Shown here: positions 63,334 through 64,000 of the stretch, in pieces
Layout of the letters: each line of letters opens with the position of its first letter
Numbering within the stretch: the first letter of the stretch is position 1
Assembly (NCBI RefSeq): GCF_003363155.1
Contig: NZ_QRBE01000005.1
Span: 62,001 to 126,000, forward strand
Reading direction: 5' to 3'
DNA: 64,000 nt
Source: Dyella monticola
GTDB taxonomy: Bacteria; Pseudomonadota; Gammaproteobacteria; Xanthomonadales; Rhodanobacteraceae
Translations under genes and position numbers: made by a program
Notes under the pieces: generated by a model
Seen by the model: only the letters and a program-made list of their open reading frames with translations
What the model was told of the DNA's origin: nothing
Database searches by the model: none

Positions 63334-64000
63334 CTAGAGTGCTTGCGCCACCTGCGAGCAATGACTGTCGCCGCAGGCTTGCCACCCGCCGCCAAGCGCC
63401 TTGTACAACGCCACCGCGCGTGTATCGATCGCACTCTCCGACTGCGCCAGCGCATCTTCCGCCGATAATTGCACGCGTTCGGCATCCAGCAATTCCAGAT
63501 AGCCGGTCGCACCCTCCTGGTAACGCACGCGCGCCAGATCGGCGGCGCGCCGGCTCTCCTGCGCTTGCGCGATCAACTGCTCGATGCGCGCGTGTTCGGC
63601 GTTGTAATTGACCACCGCGTTATCCACGTCTTCCATCGCCAGCAGCACGGTTCGCTGGTAATTGGCCTGCGCTGCATCGGCGCGCGCCTGGCTGGCATGC
63701 AGGTTCGAACGCACGCGTTCAACGTTCAAGCCGTTCCAGGTAATGTTCGGCATGAACGACCACGCGCGCGATGCCAGGCCGCCGAAATCGTTGCTGCGGC
63801 CGGCCAGGAAACCCACGAAACCGCCGAGCGTGATGTGCGGGAAAAAGTCCGCCTTGGCTACGCCGATACGCGCGGTAGCCGCCGCGTACTCGCGTTCGGC
63901 GATGCGCACGTCAGGCCGGCGCGACAACGCATCGCCGGCATCGCCGATCGGCAGCGCTGTGGCCATCGGCTTGAACGTGGCCGGTGAAACATCGACATCC
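63334..64000 (-). CDS. RND efflux outer-membrane factor (NodT family), start outside window
   Basis: 222 codons of the C-terminal half; the frame stays open to the right window edge. Signature LPIGDAGDALSRRPDVRIAEREYAAATARIGVAKADFFPHITLGG is typical of the OprM/NodT coiled-coil outer-membrane channel. Repeats of the helical barrel follow (LARVRYQEGATGYLELLDAERVQLSAED). It would form the outer channel of a tripartite drug or metal efflux pump whose other genes lie beyond the window. Confidence 0.9.
   Translation of the reverse strand, partial: DVDVSPATFKPMATALPIGDAGDALSRRPDVRIAEREYAAATARIGVAKADFFPHITLGGFVGFLAGRSNDFGGLASRAWSFMPNITWNGLNVERVRSNLHASQARADAAQANYQRTVLLAMEDVDNAVVNYNAEHARIEQLIAQAQESRRAADLARVRYQEGATGYLELLDAERVQLSAEDALAQSESAIDTRAVALYKALGGGWQACGDSHCSQVAQAL

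Overview
The window looks like a chromosomal replication-origin region of a gammaproteobacterium in the Xanthomonadales, most likely Rhodanobacteraceae (Dyella or a close relative). The reasons are the gyrB-recF-dnaN-dnaA block diverging from rpmH-rnpA-yidC-mnmE, high GC in the core genes, a GC-rich intergenic hairpin repeat typical of this order, and a secreted PNGase A-type amidase of the kind reported from Dyella and Rudaea. The genus is an inference; no rRNA or tRNA gene was recognised.

Layout. 1-6311 (minus strand): gyrB (3' end cut by the window), recF with two perfect 16-bp parS palindromes inside it, dnaN and dnaA, with DnaA boxes on both sides of dnaA. 6493-10163 (plus): rpmH, rnpA, yidC, mnmE. 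10164 to about 17970: an AT-richer accessory island starting at the 3' end of mnmE, a known integration hotspot. It holds a three-gene operon (TIGR04255 protein, Xre-type HTH protein, HDCD-motif protein), a small serine recombinase with an inverted repeat over its start, an ankyrin-repeat exported protein preceded by a 10-G tract, small exported proteins, two head-to-head truncated genes and a membrane-anchored protein. 18009-24970: mixed genes, including a gene-free stretch rich in perfect hairpins, a QseBC-like two-component system, a DUF347-like membrane protein, ribokinase, a Spy-like periplasmic protein and a YfcG-like GST. 25081-30130: hslVU, glpM, xerC, DUF484, dapF, lptM (all minus). 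30360-45102: small exported proteins, a GNAT plus RimK-like ligase pair, aroE-ykgJ, PNGase A, gamma carbonic anhydrase, patatin phospholipase, prlC, a prolyl-4-hydroxylase-like oxygenase and fbp. 45261-51544: a DJ-1-like protein without its nucleophile, GFA protein, WYL regulator, then an overlapping ParB-like/SulP/DUF885 run. 51652-52829: an Xre-RES toxin-antitoxin pair. 52895-59550: SGNH hydrolase, AraC regulator, VOC protein, phhA divergent from an Lrp-type regulator, plsC-yheT, and a degenerate MBL-fold protein. 59676-64000: PEBP-like protein, small membrane proteins of the YqjD/YqjE/YqjK type, an AI-2E family transporter and the start of an RND outer-membrane factor gene cut by the window edge.

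Functional picture. The left end handles replication, segregation, ribosome and RNase P biogenesis and membrane insertion. The island appears to be a layered insertion of possible defence or conflict genes. The rest is mostly housekeeping. The most unusual items are the three-gene operon flanked by inverted repeats and a recombinase, the parS pair in recF, the poly-G tract before the ankyrin gene, and the hairpin-dense region at 18299-18617.
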